A DNA stretch of 64,000 bases from Monosporascus cannonballus. Its lineage: Eukaryota; Ascomycota; Sordariomycetes; Xylariales. Shown piece by piece: positions 62,057-64,000 of this stretch. The translations under genes were made by a program, and so were the position numbers. Under the pieces are notes generated by a model. The model saw only the letters and a list, made by a program, of their open reading frames with translations, searched no databases and was not told where the DNA came from. The DNA is taken from contig QJNS01000153.1 of assembly GCA_004154925.1 (NCBI GenBank), positions 62,001 to 126,000 on the forward strand. Reading direction: 5' to 3'. How positions within the stretch are numbered: position 1 is the first letter of the stretch; every line of letters starts with the position of its first letter.

Positions 62057-64000
62057 CTACGCCGAAGAGCCACCCGTAGAGCCATCTCGGGCGTTGTGCT
62101 TCCAAGAAAACAAAACGACAGCAACAGCCGCAAGAAACATGGCCCCAGCAATCCCCGCATACATACTCAGCAAGCTAGGGTCCTTGTTCGTCGGCGTAAG
62201 CGCCAAAGCGATGGAGGACCCGCCTGCCGCAGTCAGCCCGTAGACAGCCTGGATGATGGACTTCATGCTCTTCGGCGCCTCTGTGAAGGCATACTCGTAG
62301 CCAGCCGGACTGGCAAAGATTTCGCTGAGACCTTCGAGGAAGTACACAGGCGTCTGGATGCCGACATGGACGTGGTTAGGAAGAGATCCCTCTGGAGATT
62401 CGGGGCAGGCCCGTGGGCGCGAGTAGCAAGGACCGACACTGTAAATCCAGCCCTGGACACCGGCTGCGTATGCCATGCCGAAGGCTTCGAGGAGGAAGCC
62501 GAGGGCAATGCGTCGGAGGGGAGAAGTTGAGATGCCGCGGCGCCGGAGGAAGGGGTAGAGGAAATGGGAGGCTATGGGCAGGGTGATGATCACGGTGAGA
62601 GAGTTGATGATGGGGAGTATGTCGTTAGGTACACCGTGGGTCTCCATCTGTGCGGCTTGGGAGATGAGGTTGGTGGTCATTTGCGACTGGCAGAGCCAGT
62701 AGATTATGAAGGGTGTCCTGGCGGGAGCGGTTAGGGACCATATTTTAGTTCATCCTCGGTGTTGCGGGTACTAGTAGATGCGGCACATACAAGGCACGAC
62801 AGGCAAATAAGGTCCTTTTGAGCTGGTCAATGAATTCGTCTGACCAGTCGACCGTCTGACTGTCTCTTTCTTGAACGATATCTGGGCGGGCAGCTTCCAT
62901 CCGAAATCCATACCGGATAGCGATCCAGAGCGCCTTGAAAGTGGGCGATAAGATGCTCCCTTGGGGGTCAGATGAGACTGCATCCATCAGTATTGACGAG
63001 CTCCAAGCCTATCTTAATGATTTACCAACCCAATGATTTACGGCCAAGGAAGAATATCAAGAAGCCGGTTGAGATAGCGCAGAGTGACATGAGGTAGGAT
63101 GCCCAGAAGCCGATATCTTTCTCAATGAAGGTAGCGGCAATACGAGATTGTGCACCGATGTTCATACACCTGGACAAATCAGTCCTATTCCGGCACCGTC
63201 TTGGGTGCCGGCGCTGCTTACCAGTAATAGATGTCGAAGACGTATTGTACCGTCGTGTCGGGATCGACGATGACTCGCTCTCCGGTTCGAGTGACTTTCA
63301 TTCTCTGCTTCACCTTACCACACTGTTCCGCTATTCAATGTTAACAGGTCTATGTAAACACTAGAATTCAACGTTGTCTCGGGCGAAGGGGTGATACCGA
63401 GTAAGGACGGCAGGGAGGCTCTGACTCCGCCAAGGGCGAGGCTGATCATTATCATAGCAACGATCAGTCCAGGAAGCCCAGCTCCACGACACAGTACCTC
63501 TGGAATGGCGGTGGTAAAAAGGACAGCCACGCCCAACATATACATGCTTGCCAGTGTTAGTATACTGGCAGATCAATACTAGAGAAGCCGAATTACGATA
63601 GTAACGAACCTCAAAGACAGCATGATAATGCGATATCGCCAAAGGTAGCCATCGGCGAGGAGACCGGCAGCCATCGGTGTAGCGTAACTAATAATCAGGA
63701 AAATGTTCACCATAAGTGACGCCGTGGATTGCCCCATCCCTAAGGCACCAGGACGGAGAGGATCATCGACTGCATTCTGGATGTAGTTCTCTGCGTCGGG
63801 TTAGCACGGTCAAGATGTTACTCCATTTCTACAACTGGGGATAACTCGCGGAACGGTCCAGTGAAGGAGTAGTACGACCAGCGCTCGCAGAAAGTCACGG
63901 AAGAGACCAGCCAAACTGTCCAGGGAAGCGTGTCGGCGACGCGTCGACATCTAAGATCCATCTCATTCGGCGGCTCACCCTCTGGGGCCTGCACAAAGGG
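62057..64000 (-). CDS. PTR2: POT/PTR2-family oligopeptide transporter, 5' end outside
   Basis: Seven exons on the minus strand: 64000-63836 (partial), 63788-63610, 63546-63360, 63304-63222, 63169-63042, 62977-62791, 62717-62057; introns of 47-73 bp with GT-AG ends. Phases agree and give 529 residues plus stop. Family marks: CERWSYYSFTGPF in the first helix, AAGLLADGYLWRYRIIM (the GxxLAD signature region), GGVRASLPSLL, GERVIVDPDTTVQYVFDIYY then WCMNIGAQS (the FYxxINxG signature), RTPFIIYWLCQSQMTTNL-type helix start, and SQAAQMETHGVPND. At least nine hydrophobic helices are visible. Known role: proton-coupled uptake of di- and tripeptides at the plasma membrane. Oddity: the first Glu of the ExxER proton-coupling motif reads Thr (TFCER). 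The first intron (63835-63789) is the least certain because the nearest ideal donor is missing; it leaves a few extra residues (ELSP) before NYIQN. Confidence 0.85.

Overview
The window comes from a filamentous ascomycete fungus (Pezizomycotina). The evidence is short canonical introns, fungal-type YPP1 and RIX1 genes, fungal carbohydrate-active enzymes, and about 48 kb of DNA carrying the signature of repeat-induced point mutation (RIP): extreme A+T, loss of CpA/TpG in favour of TpA, and retained CpG. I cannot name the species.

Left gene block (1-12,722). A divergent pair comes first: the start of a YPP1-like gene (minus strand, running off the left edge) and RIX1 (plus strand). Then follow a very GC-rich GH64 beta-1,3-glucanase-like gene, a WW-domain protein gene on the minus strand, about 3 kb with no convincing gene, and a secreted GH16-type glucanase gene.

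Middle (12,723-61,206). This is a RIP-degraded pile of transposons. Target-site duplications (TSDs) and terminal repeats let the layers be separated by eye. Nest 1: a 1.36-kb hAT-like TIR element (8-bp TSD) holds a Ty3/gypsy element (5-bp TSD), which holds a second, complete copy of the same Ty3 family (5-bp TSD). Nest 2: a Ty3 element of a second family (34,435-41,218) sits inside an older Ty3 remnant. Nest 3: a Tc1/mariner element (TA target site) holds a third Ty3 element, which holds another copy of the second Ty3 family, which holds another copy of the same 1.36-kb hAT-like element. For three of these insertions an uninterrupted copy of the target also lies in this window and confirms the junction. 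Little or no intact coding sequence survives; several catalytic residues carry G-to-A or C-to-T changes. Less-mutated islands contain a tRNA-like arm, an 18-bp minisatellite and a frameshifted gene of unknown function.

Right gene block (61,207-64,000). After a GC-rich interval without a convincing gene lie seven exons of a POT/PTR2-family oligopeptide transporter on the minus strand, with its 5' end beyond the window.

The genes do not form a pathway. YPP1 (plasma-membrane PI4-kinase scaffold) and RIX1 (60S ribosome maturation) are housekeeping, GH64 and GH16 are glucan-active, and the transporter takes up di- and tripeptides. The striking content is the nested transposon architecture.
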